From NCBI GenBank assembly GCA_035236585.1, contig CP141139.1, positions 21,158,990-21,222,989 on the forward strand: a stretch of 64,000 nt of DNA, given 5' to 3'. A program made the position numbers and the translations under genes. Positions within the stretch are counted from its first letter, which is position 1. Each line of letters opens with the position of its first letter. This DNA is from Warburgia ugandensis. Its lineage: Eukaryota; Streptophyta; Magnoliopsida; Canellales; Canellaceae. The notes beneath the pieces are model-generated. The model was not told where the DNA came from and did no database searches. It saw only the letters and a program-made list of their open reading frames with translations. Of the stretch, positions 36,538 through 49,214 are shown in pieces.

Positions 36538-39500
36538 ATCACATGTCCATGGAAGTACCCAATGCATAAAGTAAAATAACTACAAGTAATGGGATGTTCC
36601 CAAATACAGTGCCTAAACTTTTTAAGAAGTTTTGGCACAATGTCTGTAATTTAAATGTTGTTAAGCCCAAGGCATACTATCACATAAATACATGTCCTTG
36701 GATGTTCCTAGACACAACTTAAATGGTACAACAAGGCAAAACTGATACAAGATAACATGTCCATGGAAGTACCCTAGGCACAAAGTAAAATCAATTTGGG
36801 TAATGGGATGTTCCCAAACACAATGTCCAACTTGTTAAGAAACTTGATGGTCCTTGGCACAATGTGTAAGCAGTTTATATGACACGAAGACTCAAGGCAC
36901 ATTGTCTAAACAACACATATGTCCTTCGAAGTTCGTAAAGACAGAGTCAAATCACTTGGAGTCCTAGGATGTTCCCGAATATAATGCCTAATCATTTCAA
37001 GCTATTGGATGATCCTTGGCACAATGTCTGGGCAACTTAAATGGTGGGAAGTCCAAGATACATTGTCAAATACATTATATGTCCCTTAAAGTCCCCAGGC
37101 ACAAACTCAAAACACTTCGAGTCCTGGGATTTTCCCAAACAGATCATCTAAACCTTTCAAGCCATTTGATGATCCTTTTGCACAACGTTGGACCCTTTAA
37201 GTGCTGGGCACAATGTCTGGACCAAACCATGGCACAATGTCAAAATATTAACATGTCCAACGAAGTCCTTAGGCACAAAGTCAAATCACTTCAAGAGTCC
37301 TGGGATGTTACCAAACACATCCTCTTAACTTTTGAAGCCATTGGATGATCCTTTTGGCTCATTGTTTGAGCACTTTAAGCACTTCAAAACTCACAAAGCA
37401 CAATGTCAAAACAATGCATACTTAAGCACGGAGTCAAATCAATTAGTGTTCTGGAAAGTTCCCAAACAAAACTTCCTAATTATTCAAGCTCATGATCCTT
37501 GGCACGCTCTCAGAGCACATGTGTTACACTTGGGAAGCTCAAAGGAAAATTACAAGAACATTACATGTCCATGGAAATCCTTCGGCACTAATTCAACTCA
37601 CTCCAAATGTAAGAATGTTCTCGAACACAATGGTTAAACTTTTCAAACTATTGTATAATCCTTGGCACAGTGTCCAAGCATGTTCAAATACATTACATGT
37701 CTTTGAAAGTCCCTGTGCACAAACTCAAATCACTTCAAGTCTCCCAACACATCATCTAAACATTTCAAGCCATTTGATGATCCTTTTGCACAATGTTGGA
37801 CCCTTTAAGTGTTGGGCACAATGTCTAGGCCAAACCATGGCGCAATGTCAAAACATTAACATGTCCAACGAAGTCCTTAGGCACAAAGTCAAATCACTTC
37901 AAGAGTCCTGGTATGTTACCAAACACATCTTCTTAAATTTTCAAGCCATTGGATGATGCTTTTGGCTCATTGTTTGAGCAACTGAAGCACTGCGAAGACC
38001 CATGGTGCCATGTCAAAACATTACATGTCCATCGAAGTCCTTAGGCACAACAAAATAAAATCACTTCGAAAGTCCTGGAATGTCCAAACACAACAGCAAA
38101 ATTTTTAAAGCTATTGGATGATCTTTGGTACAATGTACTAGCACATTATGACCTGAGAAGTAGCATGGGACAATGTCAAAACATTACATGCCCTTTAAGT
38201 CCCTAGGCACAAAGTCAAATTACTTTGAGGCCTAGGATGTTTTCAAACATCATGTCTAACATGTTCGTAGAAGTCCTCAAGACACAATGTCAAATCACTT
38301 CGAGTGCCCGGACGTTCCCAACCACATTGTCTGAGCTTTTTAAGAAGTTGGGTGCTCCTTGGCATAATGTGCAGGTAATTTAAATGATCGAAGTCCCAAG
38401 GCACATTGTCAAAACAATACATGTCCTTGGAAGATCCTATGCACAAAGTCAATTCACTTCGAGTCTCGAGATGTTCCATAACATAATGTCTACTCTTTTC
38501 TAGTTGTTGGATGAGCCTTGACCCTATGTTCAGGCAACTTAAATGCCCAAGTCACAGTGTCAAGACAATATGCCCTTGGAAGTTGAATGATGCTAGGCAC
38601 AATGTATGGGCCGATTAAATGATGTGAAATCCCATGGCACGTGATTGAAACAATAAATGTCCTTGGAAGTTCATAGGAAAAATGTCAGATGATGTTTTTG
38701 AGAGCAATGTCTAATCTTTTGAAACCATTACGTGATCCTTGGCACAATGTTTGGGTACTTTAAAGGGTATTTTTGTAATTTTACCATGTAGGACCAACGC
38801 AAAATTTAAAGAACCCAAGTGGGCCATGCACTCACTATCATGTAGGGAACACAATCATTTATTTAAAACAAATTACAAAAGGTTAAAATTTTAAATAATG
38901 AATTAAAGAAAAAGTAAAAATTATTACTTGTAAAGGGGTGCCATTTTGATATTGGCACCCCACCCCTCTCTTAGGGAAAAATCAAGACAGACCATATGGT
39001 CTATTACCTAAAATGATGAGAGAGAGAGAGAGAGAGAAATCCGATGAAGAAAGAGAAGAAGATGAAGAAGGAAGAGGAAGAAAGGGAGAGGAGTTGATTT
39101 GGAGAGTGCGATACCTTGCAACAAAGATCCAAGCCATTCGTTATCTCCAAAGAGGTAACAAGATCAAATCCATGAAAAATATTTTTGATCAGATGTCAAT
39201 TGCGTAGGTAAATTTGCAAATAACAACGAGAAGAATGTACGGTGATGGACGGTCTATAGAAAATGAATTTTAAAAATCTAAGCTGTTCATCTTGTTCACA
39301 ATCTCAAGGGGAGAAAAATGGTTCAAAAATAGACAAATTCCAACATCATTTGGTTGGTAAAATTAATGTCGAAAAATGACATCTGCCGTTCTACGGTATT
39401 TGTCCGATCAAATTTTACTATTAGGCACTTTTGAGCAGCGTTATGCATTGTTACACACATGGGTGCATCTCGAATCCTAGGACACATAAGGATGCAATTG

Positions 39501-39704
39501 GGCAGTGCGTCATGGTGACGCTTGTCAGAATAACTATTCTTTTAAGCACAATACATTCATTCATCCATTAAAACCAGATTCAAATTCATGTTTACGAAAT
39601 TTTCAAATAATCTAAAACTCATACGATCAGATCTACCTGCCTCACTGTAGATTGATGTCCTTCCAAAGCTTTTTCTTTTCTTCTTATTGTTTTTCTTATG
39701 GAGG
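36538..39704 (-). repeat. Right-arm HOR copy 3 (3,167 bp)
   Basis: M about 37,070-37,982; S2 to 38,763; X 38,764-39,704. S1 has 'gtacccaatgcataaag' near 36,556 instead of 'gtaccccaggcataaag'. It shares 'gtccctgtgcac' with copy 2 and the T form with copies 1, 2 and 4. A T-run one base shorter near 37,175 joins two recurrent frames into a 110-codon ORF, showing that these ORF lengths follow homopolymer slips. Confidence 0.94.
38764..39704 (-). repeat. Segment X, right copy 3
   Basis: 941 bp, (GA)10 at 39,018-39,037. One G is lost next to the hairpin ('taaaggggtgcc') but the stem remains. Variable sites read 'cggtatttgtccg', 'gagcagcgtta' and 'gcgtcatggtgacgc'. Confidence 0.9.
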
Positions 39705-42181
39705 ATCACATGTCCATGGAAGTACCCCAGGCATAAAGTAAAATAACTACAAGTAATGGGATGTTCCCAAATACAGTGCCTAAACTTTTTAAGAAGTTTT
39801 GGCACAATGTCTGCAATTTAAATGTTGTTAAGCCCAAGGCATACTATCACATAAATACATGTCCTTGGATGTTCCTAGACACAACTTAAATGGTACAACA
39901 AGGCAAAACTGATACAAGATAACATGTCCATGGAAGTACCCTAGGCACAAAGTAAAATCAATTTGGGTAATGGGATGTTCCCAAACACAATGTCCAACTT
40001 GTTAAGAAACTTGATGGTCCTTGGCACAATGTGTAAGCAGTTTATATGACACGAAGACTCAAGGCACATTGTCTAAACAACACATATGTCCTTCGAAGTT
40101 CGTAAAGACAGAGTCAAATCACTTGGAGTCCTAGGATGTTCCCGAATATAATGCCTAATCATTTCAAGCTATTGGATGATCCTTGGCACAATGTCTGGGC
40201 AACTTAAATGGTGGGAAGTCCAAGATACATTGTCAAATACATTATATGTCCCTTAAAGTCCCCAGGCACAAACTCAAAACACTTCGAGTCCTGGGATTTT
40301 CCCAAACAGATCATCTAAACCTTTCAAGCCATTTGATGATCCTTTTGCACAACGTTGGACCCTTTAAGTGCTGGGCACAATGTCTGGACCAAACCATGGC
40401 ACAATGTCAAAATATTAACATGTCCAACGAAGTCCTTAGGCACAAAGTCAAATCACTTCAAGAGTCCTGGGATGTTACCAAACACATCCTCTTAACTTTT
40501 GAAGCCATTGGATGATCCTTTTGGCTCATTGTTTGAGCACTTTAAGCACTTCAAAACTCACAAAGCACAATGTCAAAACAATGCATACTTAAGCACGGAG
40601 TCAAATCAATTAGTGTTCTGGAAAGTTCCCAAACAAAACTTCCTAATTATTCAAGCTCATGATCCTTGGCACGCTCTCAGAGCACATGTGTTACACTTGG
40701 GAAGCTCAAAGGAAAATTACAAGAACATTACATGTCCATGGAAATCCTTCGGCACTAATTCAACTCACTCCAAATGTAAGAATGTTCTCGAACACAATGG
40801 TTAAACTTTTCAAACTATTGTATAATCCTTGGCACAGTGTCCAAGCATGTTCAAATACATTACATGTCTTTGAAAGTCCCCAGGCACAAACTCAAATCAC
40901 TTCAAGTCTCCCAACACATCATCTAAACATTTCAAGCCATTTGATGATCCTTTTGCACAATGTTGGACCCTTTAAGTGTTGGGCACAATGTCTAGGCCAA
41001 ACCATGGCGCAATGTCAAAACATTAACATGTCCAACGAAGTCCTTAGGCACAAAGTCAAATCACTTCAAGAGTCCTGGTATGTTACCAAACACATCTTCT
41101 TAAATTTTCAAGCCATTGGATGATGCTTTTGGCTCATTGTTTGAGCAACTGAAGCACTGCGAAGACCCATGGTGCCATGTCAAAACATTACATGTCCATC
41201 GAAGTCCTTAGGCACAACAAAATAAAATCACTTCGAAAGTCCTGGAATGTCCAAACACAACAGCAAAATTTTTAAAGCTATTGGATGATCTTTGGTACAA
41301 TGTACTAGCACATTATGACCTGAGAAGTAGCATGGGACAATGTCAAAACATTACATGCCCTTTAAGTCCCTAGGCACAAAGTCAAATTACTTTGAGGCCT
41401 AGGATGTTTTCAAACATCATGTCTAACATGTTCGTAGAAGTCCTCAAGACACAATGTCAAATCACTTCGAGTGCCTGGACGTTCCCAACCACATTGTCAG
41501 AGCTTTTTAAGAAGTTGGGTGCTCCTTGGCATAATGTGCTGGTGATTTAAGTGATCTGAAGTCCCAAGGCACATTGTCAAAACAATACATGTCCTTGGAA
41601 GATCCTATGCACAAAGTCAATTCACTTCGAGTCTCGAGATGTTCCATAACATAATGTCTACTCTTTTCTAGTTGTTGGATGAGCCTTGACCCTATGTTCA
41701 GGCAACTTAAATGCCCAAGTCACAGTGTCAAGACAATATGCCCTTGGAAGTTGAATGATGCTAGGCACAATGTATGGGCCGATTAAATGATGTGAAATCC
41801 CATGGCACGTGATTGAAACAATAAATGTCCTTGGAAGTTCATAGGAAAAATGTCGGATGATGTTTTTGAGAGCAATGTCTAATCTTTTGAAACCATTACG
41901 TGATCCTTGGCACAATGTTTGGGTACTTTAAAGGGTATTTTTGTAATTTTACCATGTAGGACCAACGCAAAATTTAAAGAACCCAAGTGGGCCATGCACT
42001 CACTATCATGTAGGGAACACAATCATTTATTTAAAACAAATTACAAAAGGTTAAAATTTTAAATAATGAATTAAAGAAAAAGTAAAAATTATTACTTGTA
42101 AAGGGGGTGCCATTTTGATATTGGCACCCCACCCCTCTCTTAGGGAAAAATCAAGACAGACCATATGGTCTATTACCTAAA

Positions 42182-42218
<37 letters not shown>

Positions 42219-42881
42219 CGATGAAGAAAGAGAAGAAGATGAAGAAGGAAGAGGAAGAAAGGGAGAGGAGTTGATTTGGAGAGTGCGATACCTTGCAACA
42301 AAGATCCAAGCCATTCGTTATCTCCAAAGAGGTAACAAGATCAAATCCATGAAAAATATTTTTGATCAGATGTCAATTGCGTAGGTAAATTTGCAAATAA
42401 CAACGAGAAGAATGTACGGTGATGGACGGTCTATAGAAAATGAATTTTAAAAATCTAAGCTGTTCATCTTGTTCACAATCTCAAGGGGAGAAAAATGGTT
42501 CAAAAATAGACAAATTCCAACATCATTTGGTTGGTAAAATTAATGTCGAAAAATGACATCTGCCGTTCTACGGTGACTGTCCGATCAAATTTTACTATTA
42601 GGCACTTTTGAGCAGTGTTATGCATTGTTACACACATGGGTGCATCTCGAATCCTAGGACACATAAGGATGCAATTGGGCAGTGCATCTTGGTGACGCTT
42701 GTCAGAATAACTATTCTTTTAAGCACAATACATTCATTCATCCATTAAAACCAGATTCAAATTCATGTTTACGAAATTTTCAAATAATCTAAAACTCAGA
42801 CGATCAGATCTACCTGCCTCACTGTAGATTGATGTCCTTCCAAAGCTTTTTCTTTTCTTCTTATTGTTTTTCTTATGGAGG
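39705..42881 (-). repeat. Right-arm HOR copy 4 (3,177 bp)
   Basis: M about 40,237-41,149; S2 to 41,931; X 41,932-42,881. S2 has a cluster of single-base differences near 41,537 ('gctggtgatttaagtgatct' against 'gcaggtaatttaaatgatca'). It is the last copy with the T form 'caatttggg'. Confidence 0.94.
41932..42881 (-). repeat. Segment X, right copy 4
   Basis: 950 bp, (GA)15 at 42,187-42,216 followed by a 2-bp loss ('gagaaccgatg'). Mini-hairpin site 'gcatcttggtgacgc', as in copy 1. Hairpin and palindrome intact. Confidence 0.9.
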
Positions 42882-45800
42882 ATCACATGTCCATGGAAGT
42901 ACCCCAGGCATAAAGTAAAATAACTACAAGTAATGGGATGTTCCCAAATACAGTGCCTAAACTTTTTAAGAAGTTTTGGCACAATGTCTGCAATTTAAAT
43001 GTTGTTAAGCCCAAGGCATACTATCACATAAATACATGTCCTTGGATGTTCCTAGACACAACTTAAATGGTACAACAAGGCAAAACTGATACAAGATAAC
43101 ATGTCCATGGAAGTACCCTAGGCACAAAGTAAAATCAATTCGGGTAATGGGATGTTCCCAAACACAATGTCCAACTTGTTAAGAAACTTGATGGTCCTTG
43201 GCACAATGTGTAAGCAGTTTATATGACACGAAGACTCAAGGCACATTGTCTAAACAACACATATGTCCTTCGAAGTTCGTAAAGACAGAGTCAAATCACT
43301 TGGAGTCCTAGGATGTTCCCGAATATAATGCCTAATCATTTCAAGCTATTGGATGATCCTTGGCACAATGTCTGGGCAACTTAAATGGTGGGAAGTCCAA
43401 GATACATTGTCAAATACATTATATGTCCCTTAAAGTCCCCAGGCACAAACTCAAAACACTTCGAGTCCTGGGATTTTCCCAAACAGATCATCTAAACCTT
43501 TCAAGCCATTTGATGATCCTTTTTGCACAACGTTGGACCCTTTAAGTGCTGGGCACAATGTCTGGACCAAACCATGGCACAATGTCAAAATATTAACATG
43601 TCCAACGAAGTCCTTAGGCACAAAGTCAAATCACTTCAAGAGTCCTGGGATGTTACCAAACACATCCTCTTAACTTTTGAAGCCATTGGATGATCCTTTT
43701 GGCTCATTGTTTGAGCACTTTAAGCACTTCAAAACTCACAAAGCACAATGTCAAAACAATGCATACTTAAGCACGGAGTCAAATCAATTAGTGTTCTGGA
43801 AAGTTCCCAAACAAAACTTCCTAATTATTCAAGCTCATGATCCTTGGCACGCTCTCAGAGCACATGTGTTACACTTGGGAAGCTCAAAGGAAAATTACAA
43901 GAACATTACATGTCCATGGAAATCCTTCGGCACTAATTCAACTCACTCCAAATGTAAGAATGTTCTCGAACACAATGGTTAAACTTTTCAAACTATTGTA
44001 TAATCCTTGGCACAGTGTCCAAGCATGTTCAAATACATTACATGTCTTTGAAAGTCCCCAGGCACAAACTCAAATCACTTCAAGTCTCCCAACACATCAT
44101 CTAAACATTTCAAGCCATTTGATGATCCTTTTTGCACAATGTTGGACCCTTTAAGTGTTGGGCACAATGTCTAGGCCAAACCATGGCGCAATGTCAAAAC
44201 ATTAACATGTCCAACGAAGTCCTTAGGCACAAAGTCAAATCACTTCAAGAGTCCTGGTATGTTACCAAACACATCTTCTTAAATTTTCAAGCCATTGGAT
44301 GATGCTTTTGGCTCATTGTTTGAGCAACTGAAGCACTGCGAAGACCCATGGTGCCATGTCAAAACATTACATGTCCATCGAAGTCCTTAGGCACAACAAA
44401 ATAAAATCACTTCGAAAGTCCTGGAATGTCCAAACACAACAGCAAAATTTTTAAAGCTATTGGATGATCTTTGGTACAATGTACTAGCACATTATGACCT
44501 GAGAAGTAGCATGGGACAATGTCAAAACATTACATGCCCTTTAAGTCCCTAGGCACAAAGTCAAATTACTTTGAGGCCTAGGATGTTTTCAAACATCATG
44601 TCTAACATGTTCGTAGAAGTCCTCAAGACACAATGTCAAATCACTTCGAGTGCCCGGACGTTCCCAACCACATTGTCAGAGCTTTTTAAGAAGTTGGGTG
44701 CTCCTTGGCATAATGTGCAGGTAATTTAAATGATCAGAAGTCCCAAGGCACATTGTCAAAACAATACATGTCCTTGGAAGATCCTATGCACAAAGTCAAT
44801 TCACTTCGAGTCTCGAGATGTTCCATAACATAATGTCTACTCTTTTCTAGTTGTTGGATGAGCCTTGACCCTATGTTCAGGCAACTTAAATGCCCAAGTC
44901 ACAGTGTCAAGACAATATGCCCTTGGAAGTTGAATGATGCTAGGCACAATGTATGGGCCGATTAAATGATGTGAAATCCCATGGCACGTGATTGAAACAA
45001 TAAATGTCCTTGGAAGATCATAGGAAACATGTCAATGATGTTTTTGAGAGCAATGTCTAATCTTTTGAAACCATTACGTGATCCTTGGCACAATGTTTGG
45101 GGTACTTTAAAGGGTATTTTTGTAATTTTACCATGTAGGACCAACGCAAAATTTAAAGAACCCAAGTGGGCCATGCACTCACTATCATGTAGGGAACACA
45201 ATCATTTATTTAAAACAAATTACAAAAGGTTAAAATTTTAAATAATGAATTAAAGAAAAAGTAAAAATTATTACTTGTAAAGGGGGTGCCATTTTGATAT
45301 TGGCACCCCACCCCTCTCTTAGGGAAAAATCAAGACAGACCATATGGTCTATTACCTAAAATGATGAGAGAGAGAGAGAGAGAGAGAGAAATCCGATGAA
45401 GAAAGAGAAGAAGATGAAGAAGGAAGAGGAAGAAAGGGAGAGGAGTTGATTTGGAGAGTGCGATACCTTGCAACAAAGATCCAAGCCATTCGTTATCTCC
45501 AAAGAGGTAACAAGATCAAATCCATGAAAAATATTTTTGATCAGATGTCAATTGCGTAGGTAAATTTGCAAATAACAACGAGAAGAATGTACGGTGATGG
45601 ACGGTCTATAGAAAATGAATTTTAAAAATCTAAGCTGTTCATCTTGTTCACAATCTCAAGGGGAGAAAAATGGTTCAAAAATAGACAAATTCCAACATCA
45701 TTTGGTTGGTAAAATTAATGTCGAAAAATGACATCTGCCGTTCTACGGTGACTGTCCGATCAAATTTTACTATTAGGCACTTTTGAGCAGTGTTATGCAT

Positions 45801-46056
45801 TGTTACACACATGGGTGCATCTCGAATCCTAGGACACATAAGGATGCAATTGGGCAGTGCGTCCTGGTGACGCTTGTCAGAATAACTATTCTTTTAAGCA
45901 CAATACATTCATTCATCCATTAAAACCAGATTCAAATTCATGTTTACGAAATTTTCAAATAATCTAAAACTCAGACGATCAGATCTACCTGCCTCACTGT
46001 AGATTGATGTCCTTCCAAAGCTTTTTCTTTTCTTCTTATTGTTTTTCTTATGGAGG
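42882..46056 (-). repeat. Right-arm HOR copy 5 (3,175 bp)
   Basis: M about 43,412-44,328; S2 to 45,110; X 45,111-46,056. First copy with the C form 'caattcggg' and first with four Gs in 'tttggggtac' at the S2/X edge. It still has 'acattatatg' and 'cacaacaaaataaa', the left-arm states. Confidence 0.94.
45111..46056 (-). repeat. Segment X, right copy 5
   Basis: 946 bp, (GA)12 at 45,366-45,389, hairpin and palindrome intact, mini-hairpin in its full form 'gcgtcctggtgacgc'. Confidence 0.9.
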
Positions 46057-49000
46057 ATCACATGTCCATGGAAGTAGCCCAGGCATAAAGTAAAATAACT
46101 ACAAGTAATGGGATGTTCCCAAATACAGTGCCTAAACTTTTTAAGAAGTTTTGGCACAATGTCTGCAATTTAAATGTTGTTAAGCCCAAGGCATACTATC
46201 ACATAAATACATGTCCTTGGATGTTCCTAGACACAACTTAAATGGTACAACAAGGCAAAACTGATACAAGATAACATGTCCATGGAAGTACCCTAGGCAC
46301 AAAGTAAAATCAATTCGGGTAATGGGATGTTCCCAAACACAATGTCCAACTTGTTAAGAAACTTGATGGTCCTTGGCACAATGTGTAAGCAGTTTATATG
46401 ACACGAAGACTCAAGGCACATTGTCTAAACAACACATATGTCCTTCGAAGTTCGTAAAGACAGAGTCAAATCACTTGGAGTCCTAGGATGTTCCCGAATA
46501 TAATGCCTAATCATTTCAAGCTATTGGATGATCCTTGGCACAATGTCTGGGCAACTTAAATGGTGGGAAGTCCAAGATACATTGTCAAATACACTATATG
46601 TCCCTTAAAGTCCCCAGGCACAAACTCAAAACACTTCGAGTCCTGGGATTTTCCCAAACAGATCATCTAAACCTTTCAAGCCATTTGATGATCCTTTTTG
46701 CACAACGTTGGACCCTTTAAGTGCTGGGCACAATGTCTGGACCAAACCATGGCACAATGTCAAAATATTAACATGTCCAACGAAGTCCTTAGGCACAAAG
46801 TCAAATCACTTCAAGAGTCCTGGGATGTTACCAAACACATCCTCTTAACTTTTGAAGCCATTGGATGATCCTTTTGGCTCATTGTTTGAGCACTTTAAGC
46901 ACTTCAAAACTCACAAAGCACAATGTCAAAACAATGCATACTTAAGCACGGAGTCAAATCAATTAGTGTTCTGGAAAGTTCCCAAACAAAACTTCCTAAT
47001 TATTCAAGCTCATGATCCTTGGCACGCTCTCAGAGCACATGTGTTACACTTGGGAAGCTCAAAGGAAAATTACAAGAACATTACATGTCCATGGAAATCC
47101 TTCGGCACTAATTCAACTCACTCCAAATGTAAGAATGTTCTCGAACACAATGGTTAAACTTTTCAAACTATTGTATAATCCTTGGCACAGTGTCCAAGCA
47201 TGTTCAAATACATTACATGTCTTTGAAAGTCCCAGGCACAAACTCAAATCACTTCAAGTCTCCCAACACATCATCTAAACATTTCAAGCCATTTGATGAT
47301 CCTTTTTGCACAATGTTGGACCCTTTAAGTGTTGGGCACAATGTCTAGGCCAAACCATGGCGCAATGTCAAAACATTAACATGTCCAACGAAGTCCTTAG
47401 GCACAAAGTCAAATCACTTCAAGAGTCCTGGTATGTTACCAAACACATCTTCTTAAATTTTCAAGCCATTGGATGATGCTTTTGGCTCATTGTTTGAGCA
47501 ACTGAAGCACTGCGAAGACCCATGGTGCCATGTCAAAACATTACATGTCCATCGAAGTCCTTAGGCACAACACAATAAAATCACTTCGAAAGTCCTGGAA
47601 TGTCCAAACACAACAGCAAAATTTTTAAAGCTATTGGATGATCTTTGGTACAATGTACTAGCACATTATGACCTGAGAAGTAGCATGGGACAATGTCAAA
47701 ACATTACATGCCCTTTAAGTCCCTAGGCACAAAGTCAAATTACTTTGAGGCCTAGGATGTTTTCAAACATCATGTCTAACATGTTCGTAGAAGTCCTCAA
47801 GACACAATGTCAAATCACTTCGAGTGCCTGGACGTTCCCAACCACATTGTCTGAGCTTTTTAAGAAGTTGGGTGCTCCTTGGCATAATGTGCAGGTAATT
47901 TAAATGATCAGAAGTCCCAAGGCACATTGTCAAAACAATACATGTCCTTGGAAGATCCTATGCACAAAGTCAATTCACTTCGAGTCTCGAGATGTTCCAT
48001 AACATAATGTCTACTCTTTTCTAGTTGTTGGATGAGCCTTGACCCTATGTTCAGGCAACTTAAATGCCCAAGTCACAGTGTCAAGACAATATGCCCTTGG
48101 AAGTTGAATGATGCTAGGCACAATGTATGGGCCGATTAAATGATGTGAAATCCCATGGCACGTGATTGAAACAATAAATGTCCTTGGAAGTTCATAGGAA
48201 AAATGTCAGATGATGTTTTTGAGAGCAATGTCTAATCTTTTGAAACCATTACGTGATCCTTGGCACAATGTTTGGGGTACTTTAAAGGGTATTTTTGTAA
48301 TTTTACCATGTAGGACCAACGCAAAATTTAAAGAACCCAAGTGGGCCATGCACTCACTATCATGTAGGGAACACAATCATTTATTTAAAACAAATTACAA
48401 AAGGTTAAAATTTTAAATAATGAATTAAAGAAAAAGTAAAAATTATTACTTGCCATTTTGATATTGGCACCCCACCCCTCTCTTAGGGAAAAATCAAGAC
48501 AGACCATATGGTCTATTACCTAAAATGATGAGAGAGAGAGAGAGAGAAATCCGATGAAGAAAGAGAAGAAGATGAAGAAGGAAGAGGAAGAAAGGGAGAG
48601 GAGTTGATTTGGAGAGTGCGATACCTTGCAACAAAGATCCAAGCCATTCGTTATCTCCAAAGAGGTAACAAGATCAAATCCATGAAAAATATTTTTGATC
48701 AGATGTCAATTGCGTAGGTAAATTTGCAAATAACAACGAGAAGAATGTACGGTGATGGACGGTCTATAGAAAATGAATTTTAAAAATCTAAGCTGTTCAT
48801 CTTGTTCACAATCTCAAGGGGAGAAAAATGGTTCAAAAATAGACAAATTCCAACATCATTTGGTTGGTAAAATTAATGTCGAAAAATGACATCTGCCGTT
48901 CTACGGTGACTGTCCGATCAAATTTTACTATTAGGCACTTTTGAGCACTGTTATGCATTGTTACACACATGGGTGCATCTCGAATCCTAGGACACATAAG

Positions 49001-49214
49001 GATGCAATTGGGCAGTGGCGCCTGGTGACGCTTGTCAGAATAACTATTCTTTTAAGCACAATACATTCATTCATCCATTAAAACCAGATTCAAATTCATG
49101 TTTACGAAATTTTCAAATAATCTAAAACTCAGACGATCAGATCTACCTGCCTCACTGTACATTGATGTCCTTCCAAAGCTTTTTCTTTTCTTCTTATTGT
49201 TTTTCTTATGGAGG
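46057..49214 (-). repeat. Right-arm HOR copy 6 (3,158 bp, shortest)
   Basis: M about 46,588-47,504; S2 to 48,285; X 48,286-49,214. First copy with 'acactatatg' and 'cacaacacaataaa', both kept in all later copies. One C is missing in 'gtcccaggcacaaac' near 47,230, which shortens a recurrent ORF. Much of its short length comes from the X segment. Confidence 0.94.
48286..49214 (-). repeat. Segment X, right copy 6, one hairpin arm deleted
   Basis: 929 bp, (GA)9 at 48,530-48,547. About 11 bp is missing at 48,450, giving 'attacttgccattttg', so the G-rich hairpin arm is lost while 'tggcacccc' stays. The mini-hairpin site reads 'ggcgcctggtgacgc'. Confidence 0.92.
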
